In this document: in pieces, positions 26,118 through 35,141 of the stretch
Numbering within the stretch: position 1 is the stretch's first letter
Layout: every line of letters begins with the position of its first letter
DNA from: Clostridium sp. HBUAS56010
GTDB lineage: Bacteria > Bacillota > Clostridia > Lachnospirales > Lachnospiraceae
NCBI RefSeq assembly: GCF_007115105.1
Contig: NZ_SULJ01000004.1
Coordinates: 62,001-126,000, forward strand
Direction of reading: 5' to 3'
DNA length: 64,000 nt
Position numbers and translations under genes: made by a program
Notes under the pieces: model-generated
Database searches by the model: none
What the model was told of the DNA's origin: nothing
Seen by the model: only the letters and a program-made list of their open reading frames with translations

Positions 26118-26806
26118 TACCGGGATTCCCCCCTTCCTGTCTTTTGACGGAACAACGAAAGGATCTGCTCTTCGACCTGTCTTGCTGTCATGAACGAAGA
26201 ATCCAGTAAAATCGCATCCTCTGCCTGCTTTAAAGGGGAATTCTCCCGGTTCATATCCCGGTTGTCCCGTTCTATAATGTCTTTTTCAATGTCCTCCAGC
26301 GTATACTGGGATTTATTGTTTCTCAACTGGGAATAACGCCTTCTGGCACGGACTTTTGTGCTGGCAGTCAGATAGATCTTAAGATCCGCATCAGGCAGAA
26401 CGCAGGTTCCAATATCCCTGCCATCCATAATGACATTCTCCTGCTTTGCCAGCTTTTGCTGAAGCTCAACCAGTTTTTTGCGCACCGGCAGATAAACAGA
26501 AGTGGCTGATGCCATATCGCTTACCTCCGGTGTCCGGATCAGACCAGAGACGTTCTCTCCGTTTAAGAGCACCTGCTGTTCGCCGTTTTTATAGGCAATG
26601 GTTACGTTCACTTCCTTTGCAGCCCTGGAAACAGCCCCTTCGTCATCTGCGGATATGCCATTTCTTAAAAAGTGAAGTGCCATGGCACGGTACATGGCTC
26701 CGGTATCCACATACACGAATTGCAGTTTTTGGGCAACGGACCTGGCAATCGTGCTTTTTCCCGCTCCTGCAGGTCCATCAATGGCTATATTGTAAACCTT
26801 TGTCAT
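26117..26806 (-). CDS. cmk: cytidylate kinase
   Basis: A 229-residue nucleoside monophosphate kinase that converts CMP and dCMP to the diphosphates. P-loop IDGPAGAGKSTIAR (8-21), VDTGAMYRA substrate site, VIMDGRDIGTCVLPDA and the lid RRRYSQLR are in the right order. The ATG overlaps the stop of the flavoprotein gene (ATGA-type), and the 3' end abuts ispH. Normal length and motifs; no oddities. Confidence 0.95.
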   Translation of the reverse strand: MTKVYNIAIDGPAGAGKSTIARSVAQKLQFVYVDTGAMYRAMALHFLRNGISADDEGAVSRAAKEVNVTIAYKNGEQQVLLNGENVSGLIRTPEVSDMASATSVYLPVRKKLVELQQKLAKQENVIMDGRDIGTCVLPDADLKIYLTASTKVRARRRYSQLRNNKSQYTLEDIEKDIIERDNRDMNRENSPLKQAEDAILLDSSFMTARQVEEQILSLFRQKTGRGESR

Positions 26807-28059
26807 CTTCTGTCTTTCTCCTCTCCCGCAGCATTGCCGGCCGCCCAGCCCGTAGACCAGGCAATCTGTAAATTAAAACCGCCGGTTACCGCATCCAAAT
26901 CCAGCACTTCTCCTGCAAAATAAAGACCGGAAACAAGTTTGGATTCCATGGTGGAAGGATTCACCTCTTTTACCGAAACACCGCCCTGAGTAATAATTGC
27001 CTCCTGGTAGGACCGGAGTCCGCTAAGTGTGAGTGAAAAGCCTTTTGTCAGCTCAATGATTCTCTGCCGTTCTTCTTTTGTAATCTCATTGACTTTTTTT
27101 TCCGGAGGAATCCTGCTGGCATCTATGATGACCGGTACCAGTTTTGCCGGATATAAATGATTCAGGGAATTCTTAAACTGCTTGTTCATGGCTTCTTCAA
27201 AATCCCGTAAAAGTCTGGCATCAAGCTGTTCTTTTGTCAAAGCCGGTTTTAAATCTATAGAAAGGGTAAGGGGTCCTTTTTTCAGTTCCTTTGCCGCATA
27301 ACTGCTGGCACTTAAAAGCACGGGGCCACTGACCCCGTAATGAGTAAAAAGCATCTCCCCAAACTCCCGGTAAATGACCTTTTTTCCTCTCGAAATGGAA
27401 GCTTCTACATTGCGCAGAGACAGTCCCTGAAGTTCCTTGACCACAGGATCTTCTACAACAAAAGGAACCAGTGCAGGAGACAGGGGGGTTACGGTATGTC
27501 CCACTTCTTTTGCCAGTTCATATCCAGCTCCGGTGGACCCGGTTGTCTGATAGGAGAAACCGCCGCAGGCAATAATTACCCCATCGCCGGACACGGCCTC
27601 TTTCTTTCCTCCGCTTTTCACCCTGATGCCTGTTATCCCACCATCTTTTATTACCAGGTCTTCCACTTCACTGCGGTAATGGATCACAACACCAAGTTCC
27701 AAAAGTCTCTGGGTCAGGACACGGATTACATCGGAGGATTTATCGGTAACAGGAAATACCCGGTTGCCCCGCTCTGTTTTTAAGGGGCAGCCAAGCTGTT
27801 CCAGCAGATCCATCATATCAAAATTCGTAAAACCATAAAAACTGCTATATAAAAATTTGGCATTGGTTACAACATTCTGGAACAGTTCTTCCGTATCACA
27901 GGCATTGGTCACATTGCAGCGCCCTTTTCCCGTAATAAAAACTTTTTTGCCAAGCTTTTCATTTTTCTCAAAAATATGGACGGTACTGCCCTTCATGGCT
28001 GCTGCTATACCAGCCAGCATCCCTGCAGCGCCCCCGCCCACAATCAAAACCGTATTCAT
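26803..28059 (-). CDS. FAD-dependent oxidoreductase, HI0933/BaiN-like family
   Basis: A 418-residue flavoprotein. The N-terminal dinucleotide fold VLIVGGGAAGMLAGIAA binds FAD; GKKVFITGKGRCNVTNA, VIIACGGFSYQTTGSTGAGY and the C-terminal GLYFAGEVLDLDAVTGGFNLQIAWSTG are the family hallmarks. Most members have no proven substrate; BaiN of bile-acid-converting Clostridia is one characterised homologue, but the family is universal in Clostridia, so bile-acid activity should not be assumed. The start at 28059 has AGGAGG 7 nt upstream. First gene of the unit flavoprotein-cmk-ispH-rpsA. Confidence 0.88.
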   Translation of the reverse strand: MNTVLIVGGGAAGMLAGIAAAMKGSTVHIFEKNEKLGKKVFITGKGRCNVTNACDTEELFQNVVTNAKFLYSSFYGFTNFDMMDLLEQLGCPLKTERGNRVFPVTDKSSDVIRVLTQRLLELGVVIHYRSEVEDLVIKDGGITGIRVKSGGKKEAVSGDGVIIACGGFSYQTTGSTGAGYELAKEVGHTVTPLSPALVPFVVEDPVVKELQGLSLRNVEASISRGKKVIYREFGEMLFTHYGVSGPVLLSASSYAAKELKKGPLTLSIDLKPALTKEQLDARLLRDFEEAMNKQFKNSLNHLYPAKLVPVIIDASRIPPEKKVNEITKEERQRIIELTKGFSLTLSGLRSYQEAIITQGGVSVKEVNPSTMESKLVSGLYFAGEVLDLDAVTGGFNLQIAWSTGWAAGNAAGEEKDRR

Positions 28060-28125
28060 GCTGTTTCCTCCTGGTTGTTTCACTCCTCTTCTACTTTACA
28101 CGAAAAGAGAGGAAAATACAAGCAG

Positions 28126-29625
28126 TCATGAACTTTTCTTTTTCTCCCGGATCTTTGCTTCCAGAGCTTTTACAACAGTCTTTAATATCCTTAATCTGGC
28201 ATAATACTTACAGTTTCCTTCTACCACAATCCAGGGAGCATGGGTGGTTGAAGTCCGCACCAGCATCTCATTGACTGCTTCTTCGTACTGATCCCATTTC
28301 TCTCTGTTTCTCCAGTCCTCATCCGTAATCTTCCATTGCTTGAAAGGATTTTCCTGCCGGGCAATAAAACGCCGCTCCTGCTCCTCTTTATCAATGTGAA
28401 TCCAGAATTTCAACACAACTGCTCCTGCGTTAGCCATGTGTCTTTCCATCTCGTTGATCTCCTGGTATGCCCGCTTCCATTCCTTCTGGCTGCAGAAGCC
28501 TTCAATCCGCTCTACCAATACCCTGCCGTACCAGGTCCGGTCAAATAAAGCGATGTGGCCTGCTTTTGGAACATGATTCCAGAAACGCCACAGGTAATGA
28601 TGCTCCTGTTCCATGTCATTGGGCGCTGCCGTTGGAAATACTTTATATCCCCTGGGATCAAGATGGCTGGTTAAACGCCTGATGGCACCGCCTTTTCCTG
28701 CTGCATCCCAGCCTTCAAACCCCAGAACCACTGGTATCTTTAACCGGTAGATCTGGCTGTGAAGATGCTCCAGCCTCTTTTGAAGCTGATCAATCTCTTT
28801 TTTATATTCCGATTTTGATATGCTTTTCGACAAATCTATGCCAGAAAGGACATCATTCTGATACTTTTGAAAGGGAACCGGATCAGAGGCTTCTTCATCG
28901 GATTTATAAGGTCTATGTTTTTGCAGTTTCTCTTCCAGGCAGTCCGCCACCTCTGTAATGATCTTAACTGCAGCATAGTGGGGGTCTGTAGCTTCAATAA
29001 TCGTCCAGGGAGCATAGTCGGAATCTGTCTGTTCCAGCATCTCTTCACAGATGGCTAAAAAGCGGTCATATCCTTTATTCCTGCGCCAGTCACTGGCAGA
29101 TACACGCCAACTGGTATCCTTATCTTTCTTAAGCTTCTGAAACCTTTTTTTCTGTTCTTTTTTTGAGATATAGAGAAATAATTTTATCATCACCATACCA
29201 TCATCGGTAAGCTGCCGCTCAAAGGACTGGATATCCTTTAATGCTCCCGGCAATGCTTCCTCCGATATCGTTCCATCAAACCGTTCCATGGTCACCTGCC
29301 GGTACCAGCTTCTGTCAAAAATTGCAATCCGTCCTCTGCCTGGCAGTTTTGTCCAGAAACGCCATAAAAAGGGGTGCATCCGTTCTTCCTTTGTAGATTT
29401 ATCATTGGCATACACATCAAACCCTCTTGGGTCTAATGCCTGTATTAAATGATTGATCTGAGCCCCTTTTCCAGATGCTCCCATGCCTTCAAAAACAACC
29501 ATGACCGGAATATTGGCATCCTTACATTTGCGCTGCAATTGTCCTAGACGCTCCCTCTGCTCTTTGATCTGTTTTTTATAGGCTTCCTTCTCTATGGTTT
29601 TTGACAAATCAATTTTTTCCAGCAT
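28126..29625 (-). CDS. pap: polyphosphate:AMP phosphotransferase (two PPK2 domains)
   Basis: A 499-residue protein with two tandem PPK2 domains, the layout of class II polyphosphate:AMP phosphotransferases that make ADP from AMP and polyphosphate. Domain 1: P-loop GMGASGKG (47-54) and DRSWYRQV. Domain 2: P-loop GWDAAGKG and DRTWYGRVLVER. In two-domain enzymes the C-terminal half is usually the catalytic one, and domain 2 is here the more canonical. Likely role: nucleotide salvage under energy stress. Probably cotranscribed after the aldo/keto reductase gene (23-nt gap). Confidence 0.9.
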   Translation of the reverse strand: MLEKIDLSKTIEKEAYKKQIKEQRERLGQLQRKCKDANIPVMVVFEGMGASGKGAQINHLIQALDPRGFDVYANDKSTKEERMHPFLWRFWTKLPGRGRIAIFDRSWYRQVTMERFDGTISEEALPGALKDIQSFERQLTDDGMVMIKLFLYISKKEQKKRFQKLKKDKDTSWRVSASDWRRNKGYDRFLAICEEMLEQTDSDYAPWTIIEATDPHYAAVKIITEVADCLEEKLQKHRPYKSDEEASDPVPFQKYQNDVLSGIDLSKSISKSEYKKEIDQLQKRLEHLHSQIYRLKIPVVLGFEGWDAAGKGGAIRRLTSHLDPRGYKVFPTAAPNDMEQEHHYLWRFWNHVPKAGHIALFDRTWYGRVLVERIEGFCSQKEWKRAYQEINEMERHMANAGAVVLKFWIHIDKEEQERRFIARQENPFKQWKITDEDWRNREKWDQYEEAVNEMLVRTSTTHAPWIVVEGNCKYYARLRILKTVVKALEAKIREKKKSS

Positions 29626-29648
29626 AAACCGCCCTCCTTGTGTGCGGG

Positions 29649-30770
29649 TCAGGCCTCCAGTTTTTGAAATACTTTTGATACTTCCGGCATAACCTGACTG
29701 ATCTTAATCATCTGAGGGCACTCCTTTTCACAGCGGTGGCACGCCTTACATGCTTCCGCTTTTACAGAAATGGCACGGTAACCCTCTTTTGCTTCTTCCT
29801 CTTTATGTGCGGCTGTCATATTGTAAAGGCTGAAAATATCCGGAATGGGAAGTCCAAAGGGGCAGGGAACGCAGTAACGGCATCCGGTACAGCCTACCAA
29901 TGCCATGGAATCGTATACTTCCTTTGCCTTTTTATAAATCTCCTTTTCCTCTCCGGTTACCATATGGATATGACTGCGGCTGGCATAGACAAGGTTATCT
30001 TCTAACTGTGTCTCTTCGCTCATACCGCTTAAAAGCAGACTTACTTCCGGCTGATCCCACAAAAAGTCAAGGGCATATTCCACACAGGATTTATCTGCTG
30101 GAAATACTTTTTTAACATGATCCGCAGGATTTGCAAGCCTTCCTCCTAAAAGAGGTTCCATAATCACTACGGCAAGACCCTTATCTGCTGCAGCTTTTAA
30201 ACCTTTTGCTCCTGCCTGATGGGTAATATCCACATAATTATACTGGATTTGACAAAAATCCCAGCCGTCATAATATTCTAGGATATCCTGAAATACATCA
30301 TATGAATCATGGAAGGAAAATCCAAGATACCGTATTTTTCCGGATTTTCGTGCTTTTTCCATTTGTTTTACCAGATCCAGCTTCTTTACTTTTTCTTCGA
30401 AACGTTCTCTGCTTAAAGCATGAAGAAGATAGAAATCAATGTGGTCTGTCTGGAGTTTCTCAAGCTGTTCATCCAAAACAGTCTCAAAATCTTCTGGTGT
30501 TTCAAGCTTCCATACCGGACACTTGGTGGCGAGATAGGTCTTATCCCGGTAACCGGATAAAAGTGCTTTTCCTACGACCCGCTCACTTTCTCCCTGGTGA
30601 TAGGGATATGCCGTATCCACATAATTCACCCCTTCATCAATGGCATGCCGGAGCATGGCAATGGCACGTGCTTCATCAATCTGATTATCTTTTGTAACAG
30701 GAAGTCTCATAGCTCCAAACCCCAGTGCTGATACGCTCAATCCTGTCTTTCCAAATTTACGATACTGCAT
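29649..30770 (-). CDS. aldo/keto reductase with C-terminal 4Fe-4S domain
   Basis: A 373-residue protein. The TIM-barrel AKR part (1-270) has GFGAMRLP, the DTAYPYHQGESE segment with the catalytic Tyr, and HIDFYLLHAL. The C-terminal part (about 285-373) carries ferredoxin-like Cys clusters GCTGCRYCVPCPFGLPIP and ACHRCEKECP. This fused class is common in strict anaerobes; substrates are unknown and NADPH dependence is uncertain because the Fe-S domain may supply electrons. Upstream of the PPK2 gene on the same strand. Confidence 0.9.
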   Translation of the reverse strand: MQYRKFGKTGLSVSALGFGAMRLPVTKDNQIDEARAIAMLRHAIDEGVNYVDTAYPYHQGESERVVGKALLSGYRDKTYLATKCPVWKLETPEDFETVLDEQLEKLQTDHIDFYLLHALSRERFEEKVKKLDLVKQMEKARKSGKIRYLGFSFHDSYDVFQDILEYYDGWDFCQIQYNYVDITHQAGAKGLKAAADKGLAVVIMEPLLGGRLANPADHVKKVFPADKSCVEYALDFLWDQPEVSLLLSGMSEETQLEDNLVYASRSHIHMVTGEEKEIYKKAKEVYDSMALVGCTGCRYCVPCPFGLPIPDIFSLYNMTAAHKEEEAKEGYRAISVKAEACKACHRCEKECPQMIKISQVMPEVSKVFQKLEA

Positions 30771-30855
30771 AATTACCTCCGCATGAATGATTTATTTATT
30801 AAGAAGATTGTACCATATTCCTATATGTTTCCAAAGTGTTTTATTCCAAGAAATC

Positions 30856-30900
30856 AAAAAGACAGAAGCAGCGGCACTAAGGCAGCTCTTCTGTCTTTTT
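30856..30900 (-). terminator. terminator of the aspartate kinase gene
   Basis: The 13-bp stem AAAAAGACAGAAG/CTTCTGTCTTTTT directly follows the stop codon at 30902, with A/T runs built into the stem ends. Confidence 0.85.
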
Positions 30901-30901
30901 C

Positions 30902-32221
30902 TTAACTTTCTGTCATAATGAACATGTCATAAATTGCTTTAATGGCTTCTTCAAAATCTGAATTCTTTACCCCGATGATAATGTTGAGTTCACTGGAACC
31001 CTGATCAATCATTTTTACATTCACTCTGGAATGGGCAAGAGCTGAGAAGATTCTTCCAGCAGTCCCTCTGGTCGCTTTCATTCCCCTTCCAACCACTGCG
31101 ATCAGGGCAAGGTCTGATTCCAGTTCAAGAAAGTCCGGTTCCACTGCTCTATGGATTCCTGCAATGACAGACTGCTCAAACTCTTCAAACTCTGACTGAT
31201 GCACAAACACGGTCATAGTGTCAATTCCAGAAGGAATGTGCTCAAAGGAAACACCGAATTTTTCAAATACTTCCAGCACTTTTCTCCCAAAACCAACTTC
31301 CGCATTCATCATGGCTTTTTCAATATTAATGGAACAGAAACCTTTCTTCCCAGCAATTCCGGTAATGGTGTAACTGGGCTTTCTGCAGGTGCTTTCCACA
31401 ATTAAGGTTCCCTGGTCTTCCGGCTTATTGGTATTTCTGATGTTAATCGGAATTCCTTCTTTTCTTACTGGAAATATGGAATCTTCATGAAGCACGCTGG
31501 CTCCCATATAAGCAAGTTCTCTCAGTTCCCTGTATGTAATGGTCTCAATTACTTCCGGGTCTTTGATAATCCGGGGATCAGCCACTAAAAATCCTGACAC
31601 ATCTGTCCAGTTTTCATACATATCCGCATGGATTGCCTTTGCAACGATGGAGCCTGTTACATCAGAACCGCCTCTGGAAAATGTTTTGATGGTTCCATCA
31701 TGTTTTGCACCGTAAAATCCGGGAATAACTGCCTTTTCCACATGTTCCAGCCGTTCTCCCAGTTCCTTATCTGTCAGTTCTGCTTCAAAGTTGCCATCCG
31801 CATCAAAAAAGATCACCTCTGCTGCATCTACAAATTCAAATCCAAGATACTCTGCCATGATAATTCCATTTAAATATTCTCCTCTGGAGGCAGCATAATC
31901 TTTTCCGGCATTCTTAAGAAAATTCTCTTCTATCTTTGTGAATTCGAAATCAAGATTCAAGTTTAACCCAAGTCCGTTTATGATCTCATCATAACGTTCT
32001 TTTATCTTCTCTAAAATCTTTTTATAGCTTTTGCCCTCTGTTGCTGCCTGGTAACACTGATAAAGCAGGTCTGTTACCTTTTCATCTTTGTCATTTCGTT
32101 TCCCAGGGGCAGACGGAACCACATACCGTCTTGCCTTATCAGAACGAATGATGTCGCCCACCTTTTTAAACTGCCTTGCACTGGCTAAAGAACTTCCCCC
32201 GAATTTCACAACTTTTTTCAT
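30902..32221 (-). CDS. aspartate kinase
   Basis: A 439-residue monofunctional aspartokinase, first step from aspartate to lysine, threonine and methionine. VKFGGSSLAS opens the kinase domain; FSRGGSDVTGSIVA and the DPRI region are substrate and ATP motifs. Two ACT domains (about 300-439) with VKMIDQGSSELNIIIGV provide feedback control. Which amino acid inhibits it cannot be told from the sequence. It is a single gene with its own terminator. No other lysine or threonine genes adjoin. Confidence 0.93.
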   Translation of the reverse strand: MKKVVKFGGSSLASARQFKKVGDIIRSDKARRYVVPSAPGKRNDKDEKVTDLLYQCYQAATEGKSYKKILEKIKERYDEIINGLGLNLNLDFEFTKIEENFLKNAGKDYAASRGEYLNGIIMAEYLGFEFVDAAEVIFFDADGNFEAELTDKELGERLEHVEKAVIPGFYGAKHDGTIKTFSRGGSDVTGSIVAKAIHADMYENWTDVSGFLVADPRIIKDPEVIETITYRELRELAYMGASVLHEDSIFPVRKEGIPINIRNTNKPEDQGTLIVESTCRKPSYTITGIAGKKGFCSINIEKAMMNAEVGFGRKVLEVFEKFGVSFEHIPSGIDTMTVFVHQSEFEEFEQSVIAGIHRAVEPDFLELESDLALIAVVGRGMKATRGTAGRIFSALAHSRVNVKMIDQGSSELNIIIGVKNSDFEEAIKAIYDMFIMTES

Positions 32222-32280
32222 AGTGTCTTTCTCCTCTGATACCGGTTTTGTCTGAATATTTAACGGAAATGATAGCTTAA

Positions 32281-32739
32281 TTATAAGCCGCTGTCAAGTG
32301 TTTTTTCAGAGATCCCACTCTCTCCCATTACAGTAATTCCATTCTTTTCTAAAAGCCTGGCAGTCATTCCGCTTCCCGAAATCTTTGTTCCAGTAAATGT
32401 ACCATCGTAAATCACTCCGTGACCGCAGGATGGACTCCTCTCTTTTAATATGGCTCGTTTGCAGTTATAAAGTTCTGCAAGTTTTAAGGTTTCCAAAGCC
32501 CCTTTTTTAAAGCAGCCAGTCACATCTTTGCCTGTCCGGTCCATTACTCGTTCTCCTTGTCTTTCTGCCGGCTCTCTGGGGGTCATCAGACCTCCAAGCT
32601 GTTCCGGGCAGACCGGAATTAAATGATACTCTTTCATCAATGAAACCACAGACTCCGCTCTTCCATTTTTTCCATCATAACGGCAGTTAACACCAAGCAG
32701 ACAGGCGCTTACCAGAATATTCTCCTTTTTTCCCGACAC
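32281..32739 (-). CDS. DUF523 family protein
   Basis: A 152-residue cytosolic protein of the widespread DUF523 family, recognised by ILVSACLLGVNCRYDGKNG, CPEQLGGLMTPREPAE, the GCFKKGA segment and RSPSCGHGVIYDGTF. Three or more conserved Cys hint at metal or Fe-S binding, but no activity is established. It lies between aspartate kinase (same strand) and the divergent flavodiiron protein gene. Normal length; nothing unusual. Confidence 0.9.
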   Translation of the reverse strand: MSGKKENILVSACLLGVNCRYDGKNGRAESVVSLMKEYHLIPVCPEQLGGLMTPREPAERQGERVMDRTGKDVTGCFKKGALETLKLAELYNCKRAILKERSPSCGHGVIYDGTFTGTKISGSGMTARLLEKNGITVMGESGISEKTLDSGL

Positions 32740-32927
32740 TGATTCTGCCCCCTTTCATGAATTCTACTGTACCAAAAAACGAAAAAGTGTTCAATAAATT
32801 TTTATGGATTATTTGCAATCCTCCAGATAATACTGGATATAATTTGGGTCATTTTAAGAAGATAGAGATAAAATTATTCAAAAAGGCTTATAATACCTGT
32901 AAATACACCATTATGCCAGAAAAAACA

Positions 32928-32956
32928 ATGACATTTTTCTTAAAATATAGTATACT
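32928..32956 (+). promoter_or_regulatory. promoter of the flavodiiron protein gene
   Basis: ATGACA (32928-32933) and TATACT (32951-32956) are 17 nt apart, with an A/T-rich upstream region. A leader of about 40 nt follows with AAAGGAAGG before the ATG at 33001. The rest of the 261-bp gap (32740-33000) shows nothing else. Confidence 0.7.
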
Positions 32957-33000
32957 TTTATTGATAGGATAGAACGAACGAAAGAAAGGAAGGCTGCAAC

Positions 33001-34200
33001 ATGTACTGTGTAAAAAAAATCAAAGACGACTTATTCTGGGTTGGGGGAAGTGACCGCCGTCTCGCTCTGTTCGAAAATGCTTACCCGATTCCGAGAGGAA
33101 TTTCTTATAACTCATACCTTTTGCTGGACGAGAAGACTGTTCTTTTTGATACGGTTGACCGGGCAATTACCGGCCAGTTTCTTGAGAATGTGGAAGCGGT
33201 TTTAAACGGAAGAAATCTGGATTACATCATTGTCAATCATATGGAGCCGGATCACTGTGCTACTCTTGGAGACATTGTAAGAAGATATCCGGATGTGAAA
33301 GTCATCTGTAATGCCAAAACTGTCCCCATTATCAATCAGTTCTATGAATTTACCGTTGATTCCAGAGCCATCGTTATAAAAGAAGGGGATTCTTTTAGTT
33401 CCGGCAAGCATAACTTCACCTTTTACCTTGCTCCTATGGTTCACTGGCCTGAGGTTATGGTTACCTACGACACCACTGACAAGATTCTGTTCTCCGCTGA
33501 TGCTTTCGGCACCTTTGGCGCAATGAACGGTAATTTATTCGCCGATGAGGTGAATTTTGAACGTGACTGGCTTGATGATTCCAGACGATACTATTCCAAC
33601 ATTGTAGGAAAGTACGGTCCTTCTACCCAGACACTTTTAAAGAAAGTCACTCCGCTGGATATTCAGATTCTCTGTCCGCTTCATGGCCCGGTATGGCGCT
33701 CTGACATCTGCTGGTATGTTGACAAATACCAGACCTGGAGCAGCTATGTACCAGAAGAAAAAGCGGTTATGATTGCTTATGGCTCTATCTATGGAAATAC
33801 AGAGAATGCAGCCAACATCCTGGCTTCCCGCCTGGGAGAGCTGGGCGTACGAAACATTGCAGTATACGACGTATCCGTAACCCATCCGTCTATACTCATC
33901 GCTGAAGCATTCCGGTGCAGCCATCTGGTCTTCGCTTCTGCAACCTACAATGGAGGGGTATTCAGCAATATGGAACATCTTCTTCAGGATATGAAAGCAC
34001 ATAATGTCCAGAACCGTACGGTCGCTTTGATTGAAAACGGCACCTGGGGAGTTATGGCAGGCAAAAAGATGGCAGAAACAATCTCCCAGATGAAGAATAT
34101 GACCATTCTTGATCAGACGGTAACCATTAAATCCTCTGTAAAAGAAGATCAGCTTACGGAATTAAACGCCTTAGCAGACACCATTGCAAAAAGCTTATAA
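33001..34200 (+). CDS. fprA: flavodiiron protein (FprA-type NO/O2 reductase)
   Basis: A 399-residue cytosolic A-type flavoprotein. The N-terminal metallo-beta-lactamase-like diiron domain has NHMEPDHCATLG (H80, E82, D84), APMVHWPEVM, FSADAFGTFG and CPLHGPVW; the C-terminal flavodoxin domain (about 255-399) has YGSIYGNTENAA for FMN. Family members reduce O2 to water or NO to N2O and protect anaerobes. No rubredoxin is fused, so a separate electron donor is needed. Transcribed alone, opposite to its neighbours, with its own promoter and terminator. Confidence 0.94.
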   Translation: MYCVKKIKDDLFWVGGSDRRLALFENAYPIPRGISYNSYLLLDEKTVLFDTVDRAITGQFLENVEAVLNGRNLDYIIVNHMEPDHCATLGDIVRRYPDVKVICNAKTVPIINQFYEFTVDSRAIVIKEGDSFSSGKHNFTFYLAPMVHWPEVMVTYDTTDKILFSADAFGTFGAMNGNLFADEVNFERDWLDDSRRYYSNIVGKYGPSTQTLLKKVTPLDIQILCPLHGPVWRSDICWYVDKYQTWSSYVPEEKAVMIAYGSIYGNTENAANILASRLGELGVRNIAVYDVSVTHPSILIAEAFRCSHLVFASATYNGGVFSNMEHLLQDMKAHNVQNRTVALIENGTWGVMAGKKMAETISQMKNMTILDQTVTIKSSVKEDQLTELNALADTIAKSL

Positions 34201-34205
34201 TTAAA

Positions 34206-34253
34206 AAAGAGCCGCTGTTAAGCAAGTATATTTACTTGCTGCAGCGGCTCTTT
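34206..34253. terminator. terminator after fprA (bidirectional form)
   Basis: The outer stem AAAGAGCCGCTG/CAGCGGCTCTTT and inner stem AGCAAGT/ACTTGCT sit just after the stop at 34200, with T- and A-rich flanks. Confidence 0.85.
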
Positions 34254-34259
34254 CTGTGT

Positions 34260-34297
34260 AAAGAAAAGGTGCCGGGAAATGCCGGACACCTTTTCTT
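34260..34297 (-). terminator. terminator of the agrD-agrB unit
   Basis: The stem AAAGAAAAGGTG/CACCTTTTCTTT with an inner CGG/CCG overlaps the agrB stop codon region. It is GC-rich in the middle and A/T-rich at the ends. Confidence 0.7.
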
Positions 34298-34869
34298 TAA
34301 TGAAAAAACGGTCTCTTCTTAATTTTACCAAGAATTAAAAGAGGTGCTGCACCACAGACCGCACACCGGAGAAGACTTCCTATAAACTGGAAACCGAAAA
34401 CGGTGAGGGCGATACAGGCAAAATTCACAAGCATAAGAAGCAGCCTGGTTTTCCTTCTGTAGTATTCTACTTCCTTTTCATCTAACTGTTTATTCTCATT
34501 CTCTACCGGACACAAAAAGAAAATCACTGCATCGGACAAGAGAAATGCACTCCACCATATGTACTCGTTTATCCCAATAGAAAACAGGAAAAACAAAAGT
34601 GCCACATAACAACAGGAAAAAAGATAACATCCTGTTTTTGTTCTGGCGTGGTATCCGCCTGCATTTCTTCGTAATGGTATCAGCACACAGCCAATCACAA
34701 TTGCTTCCGGCAGCATATGAAAACAGGCTGCAAGAAGCAGATAGGAAATACAGTGGAGAGATTTTAAAATCAGACACTCCAGACCAAATTGATAGAGTTT
34801 TGCATCCTCTTTTGGGATGATCTGATTGAAAACCAGTCTTTCGATCATGAATTTTTCTAATGAAGCCAT
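34297..34869 (-). CDS. agrB: AgrB-family autoinducer-processing membrane protease
   Basis: A 190-residue integral membrane cysteine endopeptidase that processes and cyclises the AgrD propeptide. The motif LRRNAGGYHARTKTGC carries the catalytic pair H74 and C81, at the same spacing as H77 and C84 of S. aureus AgrB. About five to six hydrophobic helices follow, and KIKKR closes the protein. AgrD lies directly upstream (14-nt gap); the agrB ribosome binding site (AAGG) falls in the agrD end, implying coupled translation. Kinase and regulator lie 3.8-5.8 kb further upstream. Confidence 0.93.
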   Translation of the reverse strand: MASLEKFMIERLVFNQIIPKEDAKLYQFGLECLILKSLHCISYLLLAACFHMLPEAIVIGCVLIPLRRNAGGYHARTKTGCYLFSCCYVALLFFLFSIGINEYIWWSAFLLSDAVIFFLCPVENENKQLDEKEVEYYRRKTRLLLMLVNFACIALTVFGFQFIGSLLRCAVCGAAPLLILGKIKKRPFFH

Positions 34870-34882
34870 GAGTCTGACTGCC

Positions 34883-35029
34883 TTAGAATTTTCTTAACTT
34901 TTTTGCATTCTCAGGTACCTGAGGCTGATAGCCGATGAAGAAACAGGAGCTGTTTACCTCTGTTTTTGCTGATTTTAAAACCACCTTTGATGCGGCTTTT
35001 AAAGATAAGTTTTTTAAATTAAGTTTCAT
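34883..35029 (-). CDS. agrD: AgrD-type cyclic peptide autoinducer precursor
   Basis: A 48-residue propeptide. It has an amphipathic basic leader (MKLNLKNLSLKAASKVVLKS), a core NSSCFFIGYQPQVPE and a charged C-terminal recognition tail NAKKLRKF. The C29-F-F-I-G core followed by Y-Q-P parallels Listeria-type AgrD (C-F-M-F-V followed by Y-E-P), so the likely signal is a five-residue thiolactone ring from C29 to G33 with a short N-terminal tail. AGGAGG lies 8 nt before the ATG. It is immediately upstream of agrB on the same strand. Ring size and tail length are inferred. Confidence 0.9.
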   Translation of the reverse strand: MKLNLKNLSLKAASKVVLKSAKTEVNSSCFFIGYQPQVPENAKKLRKF

Positions 35030-35065
35030 TTTTGTTTCCTCCTTTTTTTGTCTTCCTATTAATAA

Positions 35066-35125
35066 ATTATATGAATCTCAACTTTCATTATGACTAATCG
35101 CAAGTAATTTAACAAATCTTTAACA
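35066..35125 (-). promoter_or_regulatory. candidate AgrA-dependent promoter of agrD-agrB
   Basis: TATAAT (35066-35071 on the minus strand) has no good -35 hexamer 17 nt upstream. Two direct repeats TGTTAAAG (35118-35125) and TGTTAAAT (35107-35114), 11 bp apart, lie about 50-65 nt upstream of the likely start, where LytTR regulators usually bind. The 112-bp gap after ctfB has no terminator, so read-through is also possible. Confidence 0.4.
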
Positions 35126-35141
35126 GAAATGGGATCACCTG

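Noticed and set aside
26803-28059. Bile-acid reductase function (baiN)
   Set aside because: The family is present in nearly all Clostridia, the gene sits in a housekeeping unit, and no other bai genes are in the window.
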